Position numbers and translations under genes: made by a program. The notes beneath the pieces were generated by a model. It was not told where the DNA came from and made no database searches. It worked only from the letters and a program-made list of their open reading frames with translations. DNA of 64,000 nt from Acanthochromis polyacanthus (Eukaryota; Chordata; Actinopteri; Pomacentridae). Shown here in pieces: positions 1 to 10,500 of this stretch (its first letter is position 1; each line of letters starts with the position of its first letter). The stretch spans positions 30,294,373 through 30,358,372 of the forward strand of contig NC_067114.1 in assembly GCF_021347895.1 (NCBI RefSeq), written 5' to 3'.

Positions 1-3000
1 GGGATGATCTCACTAGTCGTAGGCTGAAAGACGGAGCTTCCGCGCCTTTTCACGCCAGACAGGGAGAATTAAAATGTGTGTGTTTCTCTGCCTGAGGAGC
101 CAGTCATTTCCCTCACTAATCTTGGGTGGAGACTTCATCTGTCTTCCATTTCACTGCTAATATCTGGTAATATTTTACTACATGACAATCATACTTTCAG
201 CAACTGCTAATCACATCCATGACAGTGTTTTTTTCTCTCCCACTTGTACACAAAGGACAATTCTGTGTGGCACAAGCACCCTGACTTCTTGTTTGGTCAG
301 ATTCATATGGATTTAAGTTTCTTTTATACTAATGTGAAGCTTCCATTCCTCATTGAAATCCATTTCCATCAGAAAATGGATTAAAGCATAGATGAGATAA
401 GGCACAATTCTGATTTAAAAGTACTTTTTTAAATTTTAAGTTTAACTTATGTAATAATAACTCATTAAGATGAGAACATCCTTTCTTTTGGCAAAAAAAC
501 AAACAACTTTTTGACTTGTTTTGTCACAATTTTGAGATTTTAGCATAATTTTCACCTAAAATGTCTTCATTTTGACTAATTTTGCTTTTCATCAAATCTA
601 TCATTTATCTTGTGAGACACTAAATGAATATAGCACCTCTTGTGAATATTGCTGTCTAAATCTATGCCCAAAGTTTATTCATGTAGTTGCTATTATTAGT
701 TTTACTCTTATATGTGTAGATGGTTGACCAAGCAGAGCAAAGCTTGTTTGGAGGGAATGTTTGGACCCATTCTTCTCATCATATTTCCGTAATGCCAGTC
801 ATCTGTGCTCACGGTTTGATTTGCTATTTAAGACTAGCATGTGAATTCAATGACCAACAAAACAAAAGAGCTCTCTCATGGTGGAAATCCCAGATCTGAT
901 TTACCAGCAAAATGTAATCAGCTGATCCATTACATGTCTGTTCTGCTACATAAATCTGTGAGATTGAAGAGAAAGTGATTACAAGATGTTTGTTTTCATT
1001 TTAGAATTTAGAGGTAAGCTGCACGGAATGCAGAAAATAAAAAGGCTAATTTCTATTCCAAAAAATCTGAGTTTGCTGCTTAAAATACACAAAAACAAGC
1101 AGACAGATTGGGAATAAACCCGTGATTATAGCCTCACATTTGCACTACCAATATGTAGTAACTTTTATTACTTTTTTGCAGAATGTGTTTGTGGAGATTT
1201 TTCCTCCTAATAATTCTGCATAGTTTGTTTAATCTCAGCAGATTAGATGCAGGAGACTTTGTGGCAGATGCATCATCACCTCAGCCTCTGCTCCTGTGTG
1301 GATCTGACATGAGACAGCCTCACCAGTGGAGTTATCGTTAGCGGCCATCATCAGTAAATACGTCCTTAATACCCTTTGGAATCAATTTCCTCCAACATGG
1401 CCAGCATGTAGAGGATCGATTTCATCTCAGAGTAAAATAATGTCTGGCAAAGAGGTGATGGTGGGCTGGTGGGGGGGGGCAGTGGAAGAGGTAGAGGGGT
1501 GCAGTGCTTTTGTCACATGTTAAAGTGGGTGCTTTGCATTCCCTGGGTGTATAATCACCTTCAGGACCATTCATTACCCTCGGAGCTGTGCCGCCACCGT
1601 GGCTGTCACCCGGGATGACAAACCGGTGGAGGGGTGGGGTGGTAGTGGTGGTGGAGGGGGGAGATGGGGTGCTCTCTCTCTCCAAAGGGGTGGGAAGACA
1701 GAGACGATGATGATAGATAGAAAGAAGAAAATGTGAGTGGAAGGGGGGTGTTGTGGTCGTACAGCCCAATCTGAAAGTTCTCTCTGGGCCACATGTGTAG
1801 CTGCAGAGGAGACGTGTGCACACGGACAGGCACACGGACGGAAAGATTGATGTTCCCGTAAAGCTGCGCTGCTATAGCCTGTGGCCCTGCAGCGTGGTGT
1901 CTTGGATTGTTGGCCTGTGTGTGTGTCTTTGCCGGGCGTCCACCTTGATTCATGCGTGGAAACAGTGACCGAAACGGATACAAGACTAATATCACGTCCC
2001 GTCTCTTCCACTGCCCCCCCCCCCCCCTCCGCCTTTGCAATTTCACCCTAATAGATCCAGAAATTGACCTCTCATATCCCAGAGGCACGTTATTACATTT
2101 CCCAAAGTCGTATTTTATCTGCCCCCCCCCTCCTTCCCTTGTCCCAATACCCCCATCCACCCCAACCTTTACACCCCATCTCACCCAGCCACCAACAGCA
2201 ACACGCCAATTAATGGGGTTGCTCACCCGGCGTTATAACTTAATAAACTTCGGGGGTAATAACTTTCTCGCTCTGCCCGGCAGCAGCAGCACCGGCACAA
2301 AGACTGAAGTGTAATCTTGTAGTTTATTCTGGATGGCCGCCCAGCACCAGGAACACAAAGAGAAATGTGTAGCTGGATGCCAGCATTAACTGGACGTGGT
2401 GTTTTGGAAGGAGTAGGATTCCACTGATGTTCACATGGCAGCCATTTTGAATGCATGCAGAGCCTGGGTCTCCCCTGCTGTTAAGACGGATAAATCATGC
2501 CGAAACTACATTTTTTCCTCGGATTCCTCGCTAAAGGGGGAATAAGACCTGAATTCAAGGAGCTCATGTCGACAGTTTAGTAAATCCCAGCCGCTATCAC
2601 AATCTGAAGCATCCTGCCTTCCAGCTGAGCTGCTGCTCTGAGCAACTGGCTTTCACAGTGCCCTCATTTGATCAGATTTACAAGTTTGGAGCTGGAAAGC
2701 ATTACACTTGTGGTGTTGACAAAAAACAACATTCTTTTAGGGAGGTTTCGCTGTTTGCCAGGACATATGAGGCACCGGCTTGTGTGCCTTCAGGATTCCC
2801 GAAACGCCAACTATCTTTCCGAAACTCCTCATCTGAAAAGAAAAAGGGGGGAAAGAAGCAAGGACTTTGAAAAACTCTGCCATGCTGTAATGTTTTGCAG
2901 GCTAGCAGCTCATAAAGTCCAAAGTTCTCGGTGGAATTTGGCCCCTGTTGAATACTACATTGTTAGGCCACTTATGTGAGGGGGTATGGAGCACAAAATA

Positions 3001-6000
3001 TGACTTTGGGACGACATAAAACCCAGTGGGGCTGACGATGCAGCTTAAAATGAGTCTGTAAAACATTTTCTTCCTCCTTCTCATGCCCCTTATGTGAGAT
3101 GAAAGATTTTTAGATTTTGAAATGTTTTGTAGGCAGTCGAGAAGTTTTAGTGTCACTGACAAAGCAAGGCCTTAGTGAAAACCTCATAGATGATCTAGAA
3201 CCTATTAGTGAGGTTTGGAGGTGCTTTGGACAGAGCATGGCTAACTTTTCTCCTCTGTTTCCACTCTTAATGCTAAGCTAACTGGCTCCTGGTTGTGGGA
3301 TAATCCTCTCATTATGCCCTCATCAAGAAAGCAAATAAGCGTATTATTTAAAATGTTAAACCACAGGAAGCAAGTGTGAGCAAATCATTCCAAACAGATA
3401 ATGGGTACTTTTATGACAACAGATGATTCTTCTATTGCAGCACAAAATAATTCATCCTAACAATAAAAATCTGCAACAGCTCTGAAGTGTAAATCTGTAT
3501 TTCCAAGCAGATTCCCTCATAAGCAGCAACCCTGAGGTGTCACTGAGGAACATGTATGGAAGTAATGGCAGCTCTCACGCAGAAATGCATGCACAGTTTG
3601 CACCTACACGGTTCAAAATGGCCGCCTGGTGAACAATAGAAGCAGCCTTTTCCTTTCTTTAGTCACTGGTTGGTGCAGCTCCCACTACCTGCCACACTAA
3701 CCCACTGCAGCACAGACTCATGGAAACAGACCACAGGAGAAAGTGCTGACCCTTTAGAAGAGATGAGGGATTTTCTTTTTTTTTTTTCATTTAGTTTTTG
3801 CTCATTTCCACAGACAGGCCTTCACGACCACCAGGCCAGACTGGGACACACAGTGTTACTGGTGGAAAGTCTAATAATTCAGACTGGGGCTGCTGGGCTC
3901 CGTCCAGCTCTTAACCAGCTCTCTGCTGATGGATAGCGCGCTCTGATGCTGTAATAAGGTGGCTGAGTGTGTGTGTGTGTGTGGCAGCCGTGCAGTCATA
4001 AAGTGTGTATATGTGAGCGTGTGTAGGGTTTGTAATTTGTGTTTCTTCTCCTGAAAAGGCCAGTATGGAGGTGGAAGTCTCCCTCTCTCTCACAGCAGAC
4101 GGATGGATCAGACTCCTCTGGCACATGTGAGATTTATCAGGCAGGATTAGTGCAGGGAAACACAGCCCGTTCACATCCAACATAATGAATATAGATATAT
4201 ACATTTTTTTTTCAGAAAAATCTAATGAATATCTTTCTAGGGAACGCTTTTCTGTCCCACCCAAAAAAATAAGTCAAGAAGCTTTTTTGGGAAAGAGCTT
4301 CGAGCGGAGCCAGAGCCGCCAACACGTGATGGATGAAATGTTGTTGTTAGTGCGAGTGATGATAGAAAAACAGAACAAACCCTTGTTATAGTGGCCGAAC
4401 CCTGCACGGCTTTATATCAACATGACTGCGACTCTTGACAGGTAGAATATTATTATTATTACGGAGTGCAAATGAACCAAACAGCCGCTCACATGCGACC
4501 GAGACTAGAGTAACACCAATCCAATGACTGTCCAATCAAATGCAGCTTTCAGTCATTTTAAATTAAAAAAAAAGGTTTGCATTAATTTATCAGAATAAAA
4601 ACAACGTAAGAACATCCTCTTCCCTTCACATGCAACGCGTAAAACCCTACACTCTAGGTGAAAAAAAAAATCTAAGTTTCACTCTTGTCCTCGTTCAGCT
4701 ACAGCTTGAAACTCCATCACCAGCCGCTGTGGGATTTCCATGAGCCTCCATGTAGATTTATACGCGCTTTAAGAGTCCAGTGTTCTCGTCCTGACCGTCC
4801 CTCCTTCAGATGGGAGTCCCGCTCAGCGCACTGAGTCCACGCTGCAGGCTGAGTTATGAGGCCTCTGCTCTATTGAGAACTAATCTAGCCTGCTCTGCTG
4901 CTCCGAGCCGCCCAGGTCAGTGATGGACGGCCCCGGCTCCTTTTTATGATTTTGATGATTTTTTTTAGAAGAAGACATACAGGAGACGTGTTCAGCTGAT
5001 GGAGCGAAACGTGTTGTTTGAGGACAGCTAATAATAGACTGCATTATCCTCATTATTATTGTTATCATGAGAGGAGAGTGAGGGTAAATGCGACACATGC
5101 ACTGCTCCTCTTCCTGAGAAATACGCGCACATGTGTCCAAACCCTAATCAAAGCAGAAGCAGAGGATAGTGCGTATCTGTGTCTCTCTGTCCACCCAGAA
5201 GCATTACCATATTATACGACTAGTTACCCCGACCTATAAAAGATAATCCGGCCTGTCCGGTGCAGCCCGGTGGAGCTCCGGAGCTCATCTTTCCACACCG
5301 TATTGACTGTTCATTCGTGCGTAAAGCTGCAGGATCAGGAAGCAGAGGGCCCGGCACGTTTCCACACCGAGCATACCGTGTAGCATTCCGCTCCTCAGAC
5401 ATGTTCACACTTTTAAATGGGACAGTTTGTTACAGCCTGACTGACAGCAGGAGCTTTAAAATGCGACGGAGCAGACAGAAGCACATGTGTGCCGGAGATA
5501 ATGAGAGCCCTATGATCTATAATGTACCTGCAGTTTAATAAAGAGCGAGAAAAAGACTTATTTAAAAGTAGGTGCTTTTCAGAGGAGACAGAAGTGCCCA
5601 TGTCCTGATTATCTGGAGGTTATCCAACCTGAACACCTTCGCTGGTGAAAATGAGAGATTAGATTATTTTTTGGATTTATTGGTTCTGCTCTAAACCGTC
5701 CGATCTACTTGCTTAAAGCTTTCCAGACACACCAGAATCGTTTGTCTTTAACAAGCATCTATAATAAATTGATAAGTTTTTCTTTTTAGATGAGAAGCTC
5801 TAAAGCAGCTTTATGTGTTTAACTGGGCTTCCAGCCAAGTGATTCAAACTAACCATAATGTCAGTCACTTTCAGACTGTCTTATGGAGGCAATAACATCA
5901 CCTCACACAGAAATACAAAATACAACAATGACCCCTACAGTTCTTCAGTTTCTGCTAAAATTATCTGAGGAGGTGGTCCAAATATGCTGAATTATTAAGC

Positions 6001-6343
6001 CTATTTTGGGTTCTTGTTTTATTACGTTTCACATCGTTATTTTATCCACTACTTGCAGGTTAATAAAAGAGTGTGTCACTCCAGGAAACTAAGGGGAACT
6101 ACACACAGCATTAGTGTCATTGCTTATCTGTTGTCTGTGTGCATCCTGTGCGTGTTTGCCAGTGAGCACCGCTAACACGGGGACGATACGAGCTAAATAT
6201 CACAGTAAACTTCGAGAGCAGAAGGTGGGGGCTCTCCGGCTCTTTGTTCTTGTTTTATGGCGGCATTAAAAGCATTTACAATCTCCCACTTCACGCTCTC
6301 TCTCTCCCTCTCCCGCGCCCTATTTCCTGCTTTAATAACTTAC
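1..6343 (-). other. hoxb9a: hoxb9a intron 1 (partial, runs off left edge)
   Basis: Sequence downstream of the hoxb9a exon 1 splice donor, whose GTAAGT lies at 6343-6338 on the minus strand. A Hox9 second exon should begin with an ANW-type hexapeptide and carry the homeobox. I looked on the minus strand for the recognition-helix codons (WFQNRR) and for the MYLTRD segment and found neither, so exon 2 appears to lie beyond position 1. The interval holds no recognisable protein-coding exon. It contains ordinary AT-rich sequence, a G/C-tract-rich block at about 1530-2330, a short TG run near 3966-3983 and a GC-richer block near 5225-5480 with a TATAAAAG on the plus strand. The intron assignment is inferred from the donor. 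That exon 2 is missing is observed by eye only. Confidence 0.75.
1530..2330. promoter_or_regulatory. candidate conserved non-coding block inside hoxb9a intron
   Basis: This block differs from its AT-rich surroundings. It is richer in G and C, carries several G/C homopolymer tracts, and contains homeodomain-type core motifs such as CCAATTAATGG (about 2205-2215) and TTAATAAACTT (about 2240-2250). It has long frames open in several phases on both strands, but their composition (Pro/His/Thr-rich) matches no protein family I know, so I do not call a gene. An enhancer or other conserved non-coding element within the intron is an inference. Only comparison with other fish HoxBa clusters would establish it. 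Confidence 0.3.
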
Positions 6344-6956
6344 TTTGATCCGGGCCGTCTTTGTCCTCACTGCCTTCACAAATGTCCTTATTTTCCTCGA
6401 ACCCTGCTCCCGGGATGGCGGTGGGATGGTGGCTCAGCTCTCGCGCCGCCGTGGACGTCGACTCCAGGATGTACGTGGTGGTCTCGTGTTGGTGCTGTCC
6501 GCCGATTTTGGGTGGGATCTCCCCTCCGAGATGTCCGAGCTGCGGCTCCAGCTTGACCAGCCCCGTTTGGCCCTGCCCTGGGACGGACTCGGAGCCGCGC
6601 GGGGCGCAGTCCAGCCACGAGCGTATGTACCGTGTGTCCGCGGCGGGCACGTGCTGGGCTGGGATGTACGGGTGGTAGACAGCGGGGAGGCCGCTGGCAC
6701 CGTGGTGCGGGCTGAACGGGCTCCAGGACGAGGAGAAGACCGGAGGCTTGGGCTGGAAGCTGCAGGATGGATAGGACTCCGGGTGGGGATGCTCCGCCTG
6801 GGCAGCGCCGCCGGGCAGCCTCCCGCCCGCGGCCGCTGCGGAGCTGGAACCGGAGTACTGGACGCTGGGGAAGCGAGCCGGGGCTGAGAGTTCATCGCTC
6901 TCGTGACTTATGATGGAGTCCACGTAATAGTTGCTCAAAGTCCCAGAAATGGACAT
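6344..6956 (-). CDS. hoxb9a: Hoxb9a homeobox protein, exon 1 (partial gene)
   Basis: First coding exon of a Hox9 transcription factor, which binds DNA with PBX/TALE partners in the nucleus and patterns trunk and tail. The ATG is at 6956-6954. The first 19 residues (MSISGTLSNYYVDSIISHE) are the Hoxb9-type N-terminus. Further Hoxb9 hallmarks follow: a YPSCSFQPK block near residues 62-70, an LPAVYHPYI block near 90-98, a TRYIRSWL block near 108-115, and CEGSEDKDGPDQ just before the exon end. A Ser/Ala/Gly-rich stretch (about residues 35-53) makes the exon longer than in mammals (204 codons plus one base). The donor CAAA|GTAAGT at 6344/6343 leaves phase 1, as in other Hox9 genes, where the next codon is Thr. 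The hexapeptide and homeodomain belong to exon 2, which is not in the window. The frame is intact. Paralogue assignment rests on N-terminal identity plus linkage to mir-196 and a Hox13 gene. Confidence 0.95.
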
Positions 6957-7560
6957 TCTCGGACATTATCTGCGAAACGCCGCAAGTTCACTAAAAGGAG
7001 AAGAGAGACATTACTGGATTTTCCTCTCTTTCCTTCTCTCTCTCTTTTTCGTCTTCTTCTCTTCTGTTCTTTGCGAGCTCGCCCCCTCCCTTCCTCTCTC
7101 TCTCTCTTTCTCTCTCTCTCCTCTAGCCCCTTCCTTCCAAACAACTTGCTCACTATAGCGAAACAAAGTGCTACAGCCTTCAGCCTCGCACGGTGCGCGG
7201 GGGTTTGTCGGGCTGTGAGAGGCGCAAACTGATTGGCCGGACTTTTTCTTCGAGCCTGAAAAAGCGTCAATGGAGCGTAAATCAATCCTGCACACGCGCC
7301 CCCTCCCTATCCTCTCTCTCTCTCTGCCTCTCTCTCTCCGTGTCTCTCTCTCTAATAGATTGCCTCCCTCTAAATAAATTGTCTTGTTTATATGCAATAT
7401 GCAAAATGAACACTTCGTGCGTATATCTAGTCTGCGTATCTATGGCTGCTGTCAGGCTGGAATTATAGAAAACCGTTAAATTATGCGTCGTCTGGACACT
7501 ACGCATGAAATGCAAAGTGGAGACAATGGCTGACAAATAAGTGCCGCCATTATTTTTATG
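6957..7560 (-). promoter_or_regulatory. hoxb9a 5' UTR and proximal promoter
   Basis: Region immediately upstream of the hoxb9a ATG. It contains two long pyrimidine (plus strand) / GA (minus strand) tracts at about 7020-7130 and 7309-7352. Between them, at about 7229-7240, lies an inverted CCAAT box (GATTGGCC on plus, GGCCAATC on minus) roughly 275 bases upstream of the ATG. A TCAATGGAGCGTAAATCAATC segment (about 7266-7286) has PBX/HOX-like half sites. No clear TATA box is placed on the minus strand. The transcription start is not determined from sequence. The frames open here in several phases are products of the CT/GA repeats. Confidence 0.5.
7022..7352. repeat. CT/GA-rich simple-sequence tracts upstream of hoxb9a
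   Basis: Two blocks of imperfect (CT)n, about 7022-7130 and 7309-7352, separated by ordinary GC-richer sequence. On the sense strand of hoxb9a they read (GA)n, a composition associated with GAGA-type factor binding and with flexible or H-form DNA in promoters. Function here is inference. Confidence 0.7.
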
Positions 7561-10500
7561 TATTTATCTTTATTTTTTACCTAAGCAAAATAGATACACG
7601 TGTATTTCACTGTGAGACTGGAGAAAAACGAATAGCTGAGAGAACATCCAGTCTTGCTGAATTGTGCACAAGCAATCACTTAAATCAATCCCAGCATCAG
7701 GGAGTCTGCATTTAAAACACCATTAGTAGAAGCACCAATAGTCCCACACTTAAGGCGAGTCAACAGCAGAGATATTTTCCTTCCAAGACAAGATAGATGG
7801 TAAAACTCGCACCCAGGTATGTTTAATTATTCACCCGCTTTCTGGGCCCACTTGGAAGCTTTTCTCTGAGCTGTGGAGCTGCTCGACACTGTTTTTATTG
7901 GCAGATTAACAGTCATTTTTGTTAACGAGCGCCATTAAATCGGGTCCTGCGTGGTTATGCCGCTTGTCTTTACAGCGTAAACTACTTCAACTACTTTTTT
8001 GGGGTCCGTTTAATACCATAATAAAATCCTACATGAGGGCGGCTGCTTTACTTTTATAGGGCTGATATATGGCCTGTGGTGGTGCGGACCGTAAACGCGG
8101 CTGAGGCTGCTGCAGCCTTCCTGCCGGTCGGCTAAAGGGAGCTTCTCACTCACCGGTCAGGCTGCCAGGAGCGAACACAGCTCCGACCGGAGCTCGGTGG
8201 AGGCACCGGGGAGGCTGGACGCACGGATTTGTGTTCACTTGTACTCACTCGGCAATGTTTGAGGGATAAAATCAGGCTTTTAATGAGGATACTGGAGACT
8301 CAGCTTCACTCTGGACTGCTCAGACATTTGACTTCCATCTGACCTTTGTCAAAGTCACCGGGATTGTAAGTCTTTATATTTCTTTATAATTATCACAGAC
8401 GTGGAGTCCTGGGCTCTTTGGAGATGGCGGCCTGCTAGTCGGGGCTATAAATCCTATCTGTGCGCCACATATTCAGCCAAAAGCGTTATTTACGACGATT
8501 AAATATGAACTACACATTGCTTATGGGGTTAACGTGGTTATTTACGAGGCTGAAGGTGGACCGTAGCGCAGCTTCAGATCTGCTGAGGAGAATGATTTGG
8601 ACCAGAGGCTGGCTGAGCGGCTGGTGCCTGTTCATTTCAGGAGCAGCAACACAAACCCAAACCAAGAATCCTTTAAACATCAGTTGCGACTCTGGCGCCC
8701 AGCTTTGGCCTTTGAGCTTGAATTCACCGCATTCCTCCGTCCTTCCGTCTGAAAGGACCTATTTCCATCTGGAGAGCTTCCGTTGAATTGCAGCGACTCA
8801 GTGAGAAGCCAGACTGAAAACTGTAAACTTCACTGAGGGCTGATGTGCTGGATGCGGAATCAGACTGGTTCTGTTTAAAGTTGCACCTTGGAATGTAAGT
8901 TATGCCCCGAATCGACTCAATCCACAAGAAAACGATGAAATCCATAATAATGTATTAATTGTGTATTTTGTAGTTCTGGAGAGCCTCAGTTTAGTGAAAT
9001 AAAAAAATGTTAATTTTATTGCCTCAACCTCCTGCGTATTCATTTTTACGCAGTTGTTTTTTTTTATATCAGACTCCTAAACGTGCTCTTTGCGCGGTGT
9101 TTCCGACATGTTCAGAGGACAAACCCACTTTGTTTTGCACTCATAGATACTCGGGATATTTTTCAGTCAAAATGGCCTCTGCTCAGACCGCAGGCTGTGG
9201 GAATTTTAATTTTCGGAGGGCCTCCGCCCTGCAGGCCAGGCTGCCAACCAGACAGCGCGTTAATTGGAGACACTGGCGTTGAGAAGCTTGAAGACATTAT
9301 CTGCAAACCACCTTCATTTTCTACACGTTGCCTCAGTGGTGTGACACAAGACGTTAGAGACAAAGAACCCCCCTTTTCCACACGCACATATTCACAATTA
9401 GTGCGCTAACGATGAGAAATGCGTGGGGTTCCATTAAAAAAACGCACAACACTGAGTCTTGTTCCACTTAAATTTGGCCACAAATTAACAAATGCACAAT
9501 ATCATGAAGTTAAAGTATTTTTCCGTCAAACAAATCACAGAATCAGGCCAGAAAACGATGCTTTGCTGCTTGTAAAGAGTACTGAGGATTAAACGCAGCT
9601 TCCACTTCACTCTGTTTTATATCCTGACATGTTTTAAAGCCTTATAGGGAAATTCACACCAGACAAAGTTCTCTCATGTTCATTAAAGTGACTGTTTTCC
9701 AGCGTGGCCAAACCAATCCACGCAGGCTGTTTTAGGTTTACAGGCAGCAGTAAAGGTATTTACAGTACAATAAATGGCACTTCCAGCATCCCTTTCCTAG
9801 CATTGGACTCAATATGAATCCCCTCATAAGAAGTCATTGAACGACCATAAAACGAGCTGGATCATTAAAAAGAATAATTTAAGTCACTAAGTGAACTCCT
9901 CATAGAGAATAGTTAACATTCCAGCTTTGCACGTTTTTTTCTTCTTCACGGATTTTAAATTACGGAGGCAACCCTGTCAGAGCAGCGAGGCCGCCATCAT
10001 CTCTGCTGATTTGAAATACTGACTTGAATTCTAGGTGGTAATTTGCTTTTCCTGGAGCGAAAGCTTTCATTTCCACTAACGGACCTGGATTTAGAAGGCA
10101 TAAATTTAGAATTTCTAATTAGGTCTATACTTATCCCAAACTCACGGCTTATTTTGTTTTGGAGGTGATATATTGTGTTGGGGTGCAGCACGCCCTGGAC
10201 AGAAAATAACCTTTCTCACACCAGAATCAACTAGAAATCTTATTTTAGCTTGAAAATCTTTTGCGCTTTAATATTGTTTAGTACTTTGTTGAAGAAAAAG
10301 CCATAAAAAGTAAGAAATACAACATGCATACATGTTTCAGGGCAGACTCTGATCGAATATCTCCAGCTGTCCTTGATGGGATTTAAAAAATGTAATATGT
10401 ATATTTTAAATTTAGAAAGTTGGTCAAGTAGATAAGAACACGTTTTTAAAATAGCTAATTACGATGCAGTCCTTTAGATCCAAACCAGTTTATTATTGAG

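Noticed and set aside
1422..2226. Three overlapping minus-strand frames of 137-206 codons in the hoxb9a intron
   Set aside because: Composition reflects G/C tracts; no domain, no conserved motif, and mutually exclusive frames of similar length.
6345..6887. Long plus-strand open frame of about 180 codons opposite hoxb9a exon 1
   Set aside because: It is the antisense shadow of the GC-rich Hoxb9 coding exon; the minus-strand frame has clear family identity and the plus-strand product resembles nothing.
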